Positions 55,750 through 64,000 of a stretch of DNA of 64,000 nucleotides are shown here, piece by piece (the stretch's first letter is position 1; each line of letters opens with the position of its first letter). A program made the translations under genes and the position numbers. The stretch spans positions 62,001 to 126,000 of the forward strand of contig BSYO01000031.1 in the NCBI GenBank assembly GCA_033239525.1, written 5' to 3'. Source of the stretch: Nepenthes gracilis. Taxonomy: Eukaryota; Streptophyta; Magnoliopsida; Caryophyllales; Nepenthaceae. The notes under the pieces were generated by a model that ran no database searches, had not been told where the DNA came from, and saw only the letters and a list, made by a program, of their open reading frames with translations.

Positions 55750-56370
55750 CGTCAACAAACTTTCGTTACAACGATTACAACTAAAAAAGAAAAGTACAAC
55801 AGTGACAAGACGGCTAGCGGTCCCGGTGGCCAGTAGAAGAGCTTTGGACGTGATAATCCACCAACTAGCGGTGAGTTCGGCTTGCAGTGCGAGGGTCGTA
55901 ACCCCACACGGAAACCCGGATCCTCCGGCGAGGCCGGTCTCGGCGAGCCTGAAGGCATCAAAGTAAGACCGCTCCAAGGCGGGATCCACTCCCTCCGGCC
56001 GGAGCCTCATTTCAGCTCCACCGCAACTCGCTGCAACTTGACCTCGTGTTTCTTTGCCTCGAGCGGCTCCGTTTCTCCTTGAGTGCCAATATGCGGTCTG
56101 CGCCCCCATGTTGGCACCGGTCGTGTGGCCTCGGCCTCCGAGGCTCGGCGAAGCACTCTCTAAATGCGCGACGCGGGCCTCAGCCATTCCACCTGAATCG
56201 CAGCAGCCCCTCGACGCGGTTGGACTCTCTCGAAACCTGGAGGCGGTCCCCGGCTCCGTGAAGGGCCAGCAACCGTGGCTTCAGAACGGGCCTCTCCTGA
56301 GGACCCGGGGATGTGAGCCAAACTCAGACTCATTGGAGGAGCGTCCTGAGTCGCTGGATGTGTCCTCCAT
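55750..56370 (-). pseudogene. T antisense unit 2: truncated second antisense ORF
   Basis: On the minus strand the ATG at 56370 opens MEDTSSDSGRSSNESEFG, an acidic, Ser-rich start. A frame change leads to MAEARVAHLESA near 56150-56187 and to LERSYFDAFRLAETGLAGG near 55925-55985. This last part resembles the region after the coiled coil in antisense gene 1 (LEARYWDGIRL). The Transposase_28-like domain is missing. It may be a shortened duplicate or an independent extra ORF; the evidence does not decide. A TATTTAAATA box precedes it. Confidence 0.4.
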
Positions 56371-56451
56371 TGATCTCGCGGAGAAAAAACACGCGGAGGA
56401 AGAAGATGTACAAATACGAGAGGCGTGCCGAGGTTTCGGGAGAAAGTGGCG

Positions 56452-56459
56452 TATTTAAA
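56452..56459 (-). promoter_or_regulatory. Candidate TATA box of T antisense unit 2
   Basis: TATTTAAATA lies 82 bases before the ATG at 56370 on the minus strand. It is the third instance of this box in antisense units of the window. Confidence 0.5.
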
Positions 56460-57675
56460 TAGGCAAATCTTCTCCCGAAGGGCGCATGACTCAAAAGGCG
56501 GAAAGCATTTAAGGAAGGGCAATGAGGATTCTCCACGTGGGAGGCCATTGGAATACTTGCAGCGTTTCCAAGGCGAACGGCGTCTCGAGGCCGCGCAGAA
56601 ATTATATGCGCTGGCTGTCCCAGGAGGCGTGGCGGTTGGTGGGGACCCCTGGCTCCCAAAGGATGACGCGTGGATCCTCGGGGCAAAGCGCCGGCGTGAG
56701 AAGAGCATTTACGAAGTCAAGACAAAAAGTGAAGACAAAAGATGCTACTTCTTTTATTCATCAATGCTTTCTTACAAAGTACAAGATTTACAACCATGAA
56801 GGCTGAGAGAGACGAAAGAAGATGCGCGGTGCGAAGCCCCGTATGCTCCCCTTGCCGTGCCCCGGTGAGCTGGCGAACGTGATCTGCGCCGAGATCCCGG
56901 CGGCGGAAGCGATCGGTATTTCACCGAGCCTTATTTGGGCCAGGAGGCGAGGCATCCCGATGGAGGTTTAAAGCGTCAATCCATCGGGGTCCGGAAGCCG
57001 AAGTCGCACTCGGGAAAGTTGGGTAAGAAACCCCGGCTTCCACGGAGGGCTGCGACCTCGCACTCCTTAGCGATCGGCGCCCTAGCGTGGCTCGCAGAGT
57101 GGTCTCTGCGAAGCCGTCACCTACGAGCGAAGCGCATGGGGATCCTCAAGAATCGCTCAGGCCGGCAGGCCACAACACGGAAGGAAGCGCATGGAGATAG
57201 CGAGAATGGCGAGCCACTCTCATTAGCAAAGATGGCAAGTCACGGGGCATGGGCTCAACGGTCTCCACCAAGAGTCTCGAGCATGCAAGTGGTCCACCCA
57301 ACTCCTTCGAGGGGGCCCAAGGCGGGAGAGGCGAAATCTTCTCATTGCCTTTCGATTTCTTTGATAAGGGATGGACTCGGCTCGTTCAAGTGCCCCTCCT
57401 ATTTATGGGCGGGGTGCAGGCTATCCCCACCTGGCAAACACAGCGTCCAAGAACGCGTCTTCGGCTTGACCCGGTGACCGGTCGACGCCTGACCCAAGGC
57501 GCGCGAATCTCTTTGGTGAAGTGACCGAGTCACAGCGGCGCTGAAAAGCTTTGCCACGGCTCCTAGGAAAGCGCGAACACGGAAGAGGCGACAAAAATGG
57601 CGCGGCACGAGGAAGGGTTTGAGAGTGCGGAAATGGGCCCGAAGGACATGCCGGGCCCTCACCAGCGGCCAGCCT
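56460..57675 (+). other. T region between antisense unit 2 and the polypurine tract
   Basis: The sequence is GC-rich. The plus-strand frame 56935-57477 is open but unrecognised. A CCTATTTATGGGC word near 57398-57410 reads CATAAATAGG on the minus strand and could be a further TATA-like box. No domain is seen. Confidence 0.4.
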
Positions 57676-57689
57676 GGCATGGGGGCTAG
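57676..57689 (+). promoter_or_regulatory. T polypurine tract
   Basis: GGCATGGGGGCTAG sits directly before the 3' LTR, the same tract as in X. Confidence 0.8.
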
Positions 57690-58662
57690 TGTTGGGTCCC
57701 ATGTCTGGCCCATGAGACATGCCTGAGCCCACGAAGCGGAGTCGCGGCCCATAAAGGATCAGCCCACGTGGCCATTGACGATCCAAGAGTTCGAGGCGCG
57801 AATCCACGATGGAGGAAGGCAACGGAAGCCGCAGCGCATTAAATGTCGTCGAGAACGCGAAGGAAAAGGCGGAAAGGCTAGATAGAGGCGTATCGGGCGC
57901 GGCAATGGCACCACTCTGCCGTCTGCCAGCGGCTTGACAATCCCCGCGAGGAAAATCGGGCGTGGTCAACAACAGCCGGCGTGCAACACGGCAGCAGGAT
58001 GGGCCGGGCGTAACCGGCACCCACAGCAGTCCGGCATGGCGCGATAGCCCAAGCAACGGGCGTTTTGGCGCCCAAGGGTCCAACGGGGAGAGGCGTATAA
58101 GAGCCCTCACACCCCACAGAGAAAGGGACCTTCTCTCGACATCTCCTCGAGCATCTTTGATCCTCTACTTCCCTTTGAATCAAGAATTCAAACGGCTGAT
58201 CATACTCATCTGCTTCCCTCTTCTCTAATTAAGAACACGAGTGGCGAGTCGAGACGGAGCACCATCTCATCTGCGGTAGCAAACTCGCTCACCTTCCCCA
58301 TCCCCCGAGATCACGGGAAAGTTGACCACCCATCGCGGTGTATCAAGAAGCTGAGGCCTTCCACCACCTGCTCATTGCATTCTCCACATCACCGCATAAG
58401 CATCTCTTACGCCTACACACGGCATTCCTCAGCCCCACCCCTTTAGCGTGCGCCGTTTAGTTTATCGGGAATTTGCCGACTTGAGCGTCGGAGCGGCCCG
58501 GTGGGAGAAGTCTGCTTAGGACCCTTGACCTCTTGTTTGTTGTTTGTGTTGTGCGAGGTCGAGTTCACGGGGACGGGAGACCGGACCCTCTTCCCGGCGG
58601 CCGCACGCAGGAATCGGAAGGCTCCCTAATCCGTACGACAACCGTGGGCCCGGGACGCAACA
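57690..58662 (+). repeat. T 3' LTR
   Basis: It matches the 5' LTR along its length with scattered gaps. The TATA box is at 58096-58101 and the end is GCAACA. Long perfect blocks flank the TATA box, for example from GCGTATAAGAG into the CT-rich leader. Confidence 0.9.
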
Positions 58663-58667
58663 AGTTT
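58663..58667. repeat. T target site duplication AGTTT, right
   Basis: It matches 46077-46081 exactly. Confidence 0.88.
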
Positions 58668-59600
58668 ATTTTTTATAGTGAATTTAATTTGATTAGCTCA
58701 ATAAAGCTGGAGTGCTTTATACAATAACTGTTTGACTATTGAGATTTCCTTTCATCATTACATTGTTTAGTTATTTATTTATGCATTTTATTTATTGTAT
58801 TTATCGGTGATGTTGGATGAGTAGGATTGGTATTTTATAATTAAAGTATGTAGAGATAGATATTCTCTACGAATATTGAATATTTGAATAACTTAGTCTT
58901 TCATATTGTAAATGGTCAAAATTGGAGTCATTAAGAACTATTCAAAGTTTTTCACTCCCTACGAGTCTGTCTCCTGTCTCTCTGGTAAAACTGATTTTTC
59001 AGATTTCTTCTCAAAAATTAACCCACTTCATCACAATCTATTTTGAAAAGGTGGAGTACCATCTATAAAAGGCAGACTATTAGAATGGTTATAGAATAAG
59101 AAAGATCAATCTTAGTGATTGTTTACTGTGGAGAATAATCGTTAAATAAAGATAAACGCAGGATACCACTCGCATGAACTTTTGGCATTTGTAGTGGTGA
59201 ATAAAGCATTGATAAAATTGACACAAATATATGCCTTAAAATATTTTCTTAAATAACTTTTGAAACGCTGGCAGAATTATTTTAATTCGAGTATGATCAA
59301 TTGTTACTGGTTTTCTGAAGTGTTTCAAACGCTCTTCAGAATTCTTTATTTAGCCATCCCTCTGTTCTGTTATCGCCTAGATGTATGAGTTATATGTACG
59401 TCTGTTTTGAGAAGGGGGAGACAGATAAAAGGGAAATTGCGGAGGCAAGTGAGCCAGAGACGGAGAGAGGAGACTTTGAGATATGATTTAGAGACAGAGG
59501 GAGGGACAGTTGAATTTGGAAAATCAAATGCAGTACAGATTATTCCTTACAATTTGGGGGAACAAGGAAATCTACTCACATTTATGCAATCATTTTACAT
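58668..59600. other. Intergenic DNA
   Basis: AT-rich sequence without a recognised gene. The plus-strand frame 59407-59637 overlaps the likely 3' flank of the small minus-strand gene and has no domain. Confidence 0.5.
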
Positions 59601-59782
59601 TGCAAGGGTAACAAAGTGCATTAAATTCCTTGAATAAAGAGGCGGGATTGCATAATCCAGCCTGCAACACGGAAAACCAAGGCCAAATGCACCAAAACAG
59701 TCGCTCGCCAAAGATTTCCGGCTAGTTCAATCCTCCCATTTAACATGACCATTCTTCTGCAGCACCACCGTTCTTCTCATAA

Positions 59783-60001
59783 TCAAGCACTAAGGTTTTT
59801 GAAGAGTAAATAATAGGTTATCAATGCAAGGAATACAGGCAAAACATAAATAACCCTCTTAGGCACATGGATTTTCGTCTCATTTTCTTCTTCAAAAATG
59901 GTCTCTAGTTTTGGTGAACTTGAATATCTTTGTGGTCTTCTAATGAGGTGGACAGGCACAACCTCGACCCAGCTCTGAATATGCCTCATCTCCTTGCCCA
60001 T
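59783..60001 (-). CDS. Small predicted membrane protein, candidate host gene (72 aa)
   Basis: The minus-strand frame has an ATG at 60001 in a good context (GGAGATGGGC). The protein starts MGKEMRHIQSWVEVVPVHLI, continues with RRPQRYSSSPKLETIFEEE (a Ser-rich patch then acidic residues), and ends in a hydrophobic segment VIYVLPVFLALITYYLLF followed by KNLSA. One C-terminal membrane span with a short tail suggests a tail-anchored protein, which is inference. A splice-acceptor-like CTTGCCTTACAG ends at 60042, so the start codon may lie in a second exon after a 5' UTR intron. The frame is intact, unlike everything around it. I do not recognise the family with certainty; similar small plant proteins exist. 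An in-frame upstream extension to 60052 would need a TTG-type or unspliced start and is less likely. Confidence 0.5.
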   Translation of the reverse strand: MGKEMRHIQSWVEVVPVHLIRRPQRYSSSPKLETIFEEENETKIHVPKRVIYVLPVFLALITYYLLFKNLSA

Positions 60002-60041
60002 CTCCGTGTCTAGATTGTGCTTTTGAATTTTGATGATCAAC

Positions 60042-60055
60042 CTGTAAGGCAAGGA
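60042..60055 (-). other. Candidate splice acceptor before the small gene
   Basis: On the minus strand TTCCTTGCCTTACAG precedes GTTGATC, a T-rich tract ending in AG 40 bases before the ATG. Confidence 0.4.
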
Positions 60056-60129
60056 AAAGGACGAGAAAATGATTGGTTTCTGGGAGAGGTGAAATGGGCA
60101 AATGAAAGGAAGAGATCTTGATGCTTTTT

Positions 60130-62896
60130 TCCAGGGAAAAACAAATGATGGTGTCTGGGTTGGGTGAAGAGTGGAAGGTGAATTGTTGGGATTTTAAAAG
60201 CGAGTTTTTGAGCGAGAAAGTAGGAAGTTGCAGGGAATTTGGTCTGTTCCTACTAGGTAGAATTAGTGTTTCATATAGAAGACGGCAAGGGAAATTGACT
60301 AAATATGGAAGAGGGACAATTTAATTAGTCAAAAAATCTGGCGCCATATTGGATGGTACTGATTTAATTAGGAGGTTCTGAATTGGCACTGAGGGCTGAG
60401 TAGGGAAGGCAAAAATATAAGCTAAAAATATCAACCCTAGGACGAATTTATATTTTATTTATTTTATTAAATATTTTTAATATTATAATAAAAATATTAA
60501 AAATATATATTTAATAATAACTCAATTATTTTTATGCATTACTTATATTTTTACTATTGCTGATTTCTAAACTATCCTCGTCGTTGTAACTAAAATAGTT
60601 AGATTTTTTTTTTTTTTTGTGATCTTTGTGACCAACCAATTCTTAAAAAAGATATACATTTTTACGGCCATTGGCATTATTCTACTTCTGTTTTTGTCAA
60701 CTAGTCGATTGTAGGTACTAAAAATTGATTTCGTTAACACCGTCCTTGTTAGTGAGGCTAATAGGTTCCGTACCATTGATGTGAGTATGAAAAATGTATA
60801 TTCATTGGTCTTTTATCAATTTAAAATCTAAAATTCTAAATTGGTACTTGTAATATTGTCTAACTACATATAGTGAGTTCAATCGATATTATATTTTCAC
60901 TAATCGGTTATTGTCCGTGTCAAGCCCGTACCAATGAAAGTAAATTTCATCTGCTACCCCTGCTACTACTTATTTTTGCTATTTGAGTGGATGGATTCTG
61001 TATTAACTACAGTGCATATAGACTGTACGTTTCGTATAAGTTGTGATAAACACAAGTATATATATTTATCGTGTTATCGATCATCCCTATGTTATAGAAT
61101 TCTTTAAAATATATGTGCACCCTACATTAATTCATGCGAAGATTCAAAACTATGGAGAGGCACACTAGTATTGAAGTATTTCTCTAATAATTTAAATATT
61201 TTTCTAAATAATATAATTAAGCATAATATTAGTAAATATGTTAATAGTTTTAATATTTATATTAATTATTTTTTAAAATTTAAAATAATATATGTACTTT
61301 TATTGTTGGTATTATTTTGTCAAAATCATATTCGTCTTAAAAAAGTACAATCACGTTAATAAATGATAATAATTGTTGTAACAATATATTGCGGATAGTG
61401 TAGTGGGTGTTTACAAGTTTATTAGTAGTAAACTAAAATATTTTTAAAAAATATTTAATCCTTTTAATTATCTTCTAATTAATATTTGTAATTAGTTTGA
61501 TCGGTGGAATATTTTCATTGTAAAAGATTGTTAAAATAGAATAAAAACGATCCGGATATTAAGATGAACGACTTGGATATCAAATAATAATATCATAAAT
61601 TTTACAAAATTTGAATCTCATTGAATTTGGGACATAAATTATAGAAAATACAACTTATGAATTTTATTAAATCTTGAATTCAATATGTGTCAATAATAAC
61701 AAGATAATATGAAAAATTTTATAGATATTATTTTGCCACTATGAATAAAAAATCGCTTATTTTTCTCCTAATAGTTGGGTATATACCATAAAGTGATTAT
61801 AATCGTAAGTTTAGCATGTGATCAAATTTATAATCTATCAAGAATCTACTACATAAAGTATAGACATCTTACCAACGTGTATTCTCTTTACCCATGTAGA
61901 GTATAGGAATAACTACACCCTCTGCTTACAAAGTATAGAATCATTTTAACATGTTAAACCAAATATTTTTTTGTCATATTAATATTAATATTATTACTAC
62001 AATGATATATTTAGATACAAAGAGTTCTCAAAATTTTTATACTTACTATTTTAAACAAGACATCGAATTCATGTCTAAAAATAGAATATTTGAAACTAAT
62101 AGGTTCTACCGCTTAATTAAACGTCAAATTAATTAGTTGGATTAAGATTGACCATTCACCACTCGCATGATTATGTTTTTGTGATAGATTTTGGTCATCA
62201 AAAAATTAGCCCAAGCTCTACTACACTGCATCTGATTTAAAATACTTATCTATATAATTTAAATATATAATTACTGACTTTCAAAATCTAAAATATCTAT
62301 TTTAAAATATTGAGGTATTACATGTAGTCTTCTATCATGAGAAAAAGGCTTTACGACTGAATTATATATTCTAACAGTTCCTTTTGATTTAGCTGCTAGT
62401 CATATTGAAAAATTTCGATCCTATATCACTTGAAAATATTAATTTAATTTAAGTTAAAGATAATTATTATTTCTTATATTTTTTTCATATGTCTCTTTAA
62501 GTATCTTAAGCCCTTAGAATTTTTACCCATATAATCTTTTTTTATATTTTTTTACAAACAGCCTGATCCTAATAATTAATTAATTTAATCTCAAAAATTT
62601 ATCACACATTATTTAGATATTTTTAAAGGGTGGTTAGAATTAGAAAAATTAGTAGCGATATCATAACCAAAACTAGATTGTGATTATAGTACTTTGAAAC
62701 CATTGTCAGTGTGCATATGATAGAACTAGTATGGGAGTATCAAAATATTCTTTTTTATATTCTTTTACTATTAAAATTAGAAGAATTATTTTTTATAATT
62801 AATAATTAACTTTAAAAATAATAATAATATATAAATTAGAGATCAAAATTAATAAAATTAATATAATATATTAGTAAGTCTTATACTAATATTACT
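60130..62896. other. AT-rich intergenic DNA
   Basis: The first 200 bases may include the 5' UTR or promoter of the small gene; a CTATATG word on the minus strand near 60277 is a weak TATA candidate. A dispersed repeat at 61560-61970 is listed separately. No other gene is supported. Confidence 0.55.
61560..61970 (+). repeat. Dispersed repeat copy 2 (partner at 2235-2640)
   Basis: It has the same orientation and order of shared words as copy 1. No boundaries or target duplications could be fixed. Confidence 0.55.
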
Positions 62897-63592
62897 TGTT
62901 GGGTCTCAATATAAGAGCCCATAAAATACGGTCCAAAGGAAAGGCCCAAGTAAAAAGCCCAAAAATGTGTCCACGAACTAAGAGGACTGGACGGCCCAAG
63001 AGGCACAAAATACAGGCTAGTGTCCCAAAAGCAAAAGCTACGACAAAGGTTCGAGAGGTCCCTTTAGCCAGAAGGAGCTCGAGGACATTGCGATTACTAG
63101 ACGACATCCAGGTACGAGGACCAGGAGAATAAGCCCGAGAACCCCAGGAGTTTCATCAGACCTCAGAACAGTCTGAGAAGTCAAGAAGAGACCTGAGGAC
63201 CCTCCACGAAGGATCAAAGATCCTCTAAAAGACAGTTGGTATCCGAGAGCTGCCTTCTCCAACGAGTCCGCGAACTCATAAGGAAACAAGGCACGCCGCG
63301 CAAGGACGAGAACTATCTCATACACGGCCGAGAGCGCCAACTAAGCAACTTTGTCGATTCCCAAGGAACCTGCAACCACTACCAGACGCCGTCTCCACAG
63401 AGCACGCCTAGTCAAATCAAGACTGACGCCTAGAGTCTATACGCCTGACACGCTCAAGCCCTACTAGCGGCGCCAGCTGCGTGATACCCTGCACACGCCA
63501 GCAGCATTGAATGAGACCAATGGGACAGTGGACAGTCTCTCGGCCACCCGCTGGCTACCACGTGTCTTCTCCCCAACGGGACTGGGTGATTT
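62897..63592 (+). repeat. E4 partial LTR (U3)
   Basis: It shares with the X LTR GGCCCA repeats near the start, CTAGTCAAATCAAG near 63408-63421, GCCTGACACGCTCAAG near 63443 and ACGTGTCTTCTCCCCAACGG near 63570. It lacks the TATA box and R-U5. Confidence 0.72.
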
Positions 63593-63599
63593 CTCCTGA

Positions 63600-64000
63600 G
63601 CGGCTCTCAACGACTCTATTTTCGAACGGGACAGGGCGACCTCTCCCACCAGCTCGTTAAGGCCTCCAATCAGACCCTGAAGCTGCAAACAGAAAAGCCC
63701 ATCAAGGCACAAGCAACTGGAAACAAGGCAAGAGAAGAAACGGTGGGTTACCTTAGAGACGAGAGGATCATGCCTTGGACCACGCTGCCCAGGGGCCTCG
63801 GACTCCTGCGGGTCACTCTCAGGCGCTGCAGGTGCCTCCTCAGGCACAAGCTCCATAGCTATAAAAGGCCCTAAGGAGCCTGTCCCAAGTCGGCGTCCCG
63901 AGGAAGCTCGGACGGGCGATCGGCCTGACTTTGCAATGGGATTCTCGGAAGGATCAATGGACATCGGTCGACGCCGAACTCCTCGGCCTCCACCACCTCT
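63600..64000 (-). pseudogene. E4 antisense gene, partial, with conserved intron
   Basis: Read on the minus strand, the window begins inside exon 1 (ends ...SDPQESE...HDPLVSK at 63752), followed by a 69-bp GT-AG intron (63683-63751). Exon 2 then reads LQGLIGGLNELVGEVALSRS. X has PQESE...DPLVSE, an intron and LQSLIAGLNGLVGV in the same order. The frame upstream is open to the window end, and an in-frame ATG lies at 63964 although the real start is probably beyond 64000. The end is lost where the LTR fragment is fused, near 63600. The role is unknown; it is the same gene type as in X and T. Confidence 0.62.
63683..63751 (-). other. Intron of the E4 antisense gene (69 bp)
   Basis: On the minus strand AAG|GTAACCC opens it and TTTCTGTTTGCAG|CTTCAG closes it. 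The internal TGCCTTGATG is shared with the X intron. Confidence 0.68.

Larger units (their letters stand above)
46082..58662 (+). mobile_element. T: full-length Tat-lineage Ty3/gypsy element (12.6 kb)
   Basis: LTRs of 984 and 973 bp start TGTTGGGTCCCATGTC and end in ACA. The 5-bp duplication AGTTT is exact. The primer-binding site is TTGGCGCCGTCTGTGG, typical of Tat elements. Plus-strand order is gag, protease, RT, RNase H and integrase (to about 52500), then a long non-coding spacer. Two genes on the opposite strand (55375 to about 53500, and 56370 to about 55750), a polypurine tract and the 3' LTR follow. Length and order fit the Tat/Retand group. All frames are broken by small indels. Confidence 0.93.
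62897..64000 (+). mobile_element. E4: truncated relative of X, cut by the window end
   Basis: An LTR of the X family starts TGTTGGGTCTC at 62897 and stays alignable to the X 5' LTR (read on its own sense strand) up to about 63592, at CCCCAACGGGA. That is just before the point where X has its TATA box. The sequence then passes directly into the antisense gene, so LTR end, leader, gag and the tandem repeat are deleted. Confidence 0.7.

Noticed and set aside
63854..63870. GCTATAAAAGGCCC resembles a plus-strand TATA box in E4
   Set aside because: It is inside coding sequence of the antisense gene (FIAMEL region), and homology to X shows this is not the LTR promoter position.

Overview
This is nuclear DNA of a flowering plant, made almost entirely of long terminal repeat (LTR) retrotransposons nested in AT-rich intergenic sequence. 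The signs are chromodomain Ty3/gypsy elements, a Ty1/copia element, Tat-lineage Ty3 elements with TTGGCGCC primer-binding sites, a MITE and many AT-rich simple repeats. I saw no rRNA, tRNA, CRISPR or bacterial-type genes. The only plausible host gene is a small membrane-protein gene on the minus strand at 59783-60001.

Layout: 1-4006 is AT-rich intergenic DNA with old dispersed repeats. 4007-10249 is G1, a decayed gypsy element (LTRs 4007-4559 and 9694-10249) with a MITE inside pol (about 5869-6463). 10250-12146 is AT-rich with a possible CACTA-type fragment. 12147-22149 is a minus-strand copia array, LTR-internal-LTR-internal-LTR, bracketed by one perfect 5-bp target duplication (AAATG). 22150-25320 is intergenic with a 55-bp-period tandem repeat. 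25320-26300 is an LTR-like remnant. 26300-28230 is a very AT-rich minus-strand gypsy relic (R). 28231-31415 is intergenic.

31416-43342 is G2, a chromodomain gypsy bracketed by the duplication AAATC. Inside it lie an inverted piece of the same LTR family (about 31796-33038) and X, a minus-strand, non-autonomous Tat-like element (33039-38560). 43338-46076 holds an old transposon ORF. 46077-58667 is T, a complete-length 12.6-kb Tat-lineage element on the plus strand with the duplication AGTTT. 58668-62896 is intergenic plus the small host-gene candidate. 62897-64000 is E4, a truncated relative of X that runs off the window.

The most interesting shared theme is an extra gene carried antisense to gag-pol in X, T and E4. 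It has a domain like the 'putative gypsy type transposon' (Transposase_28) family, then an acidic linker, then a coiled-coil-like end. X and E4 keep a 68/69-bp GT-AG intron at the same place. X and T have a TATTTAAA box about 70-95 bases upstream of the antisense ATG, and T has the same box ahead of a second antisense ATG. All retrotransposon reading frames here are broken, so these elements look inactive. In the GC-rich elements the breaks cluster as short scrambles between long identical stretches, so some may be consensus errors rather than real mutations.
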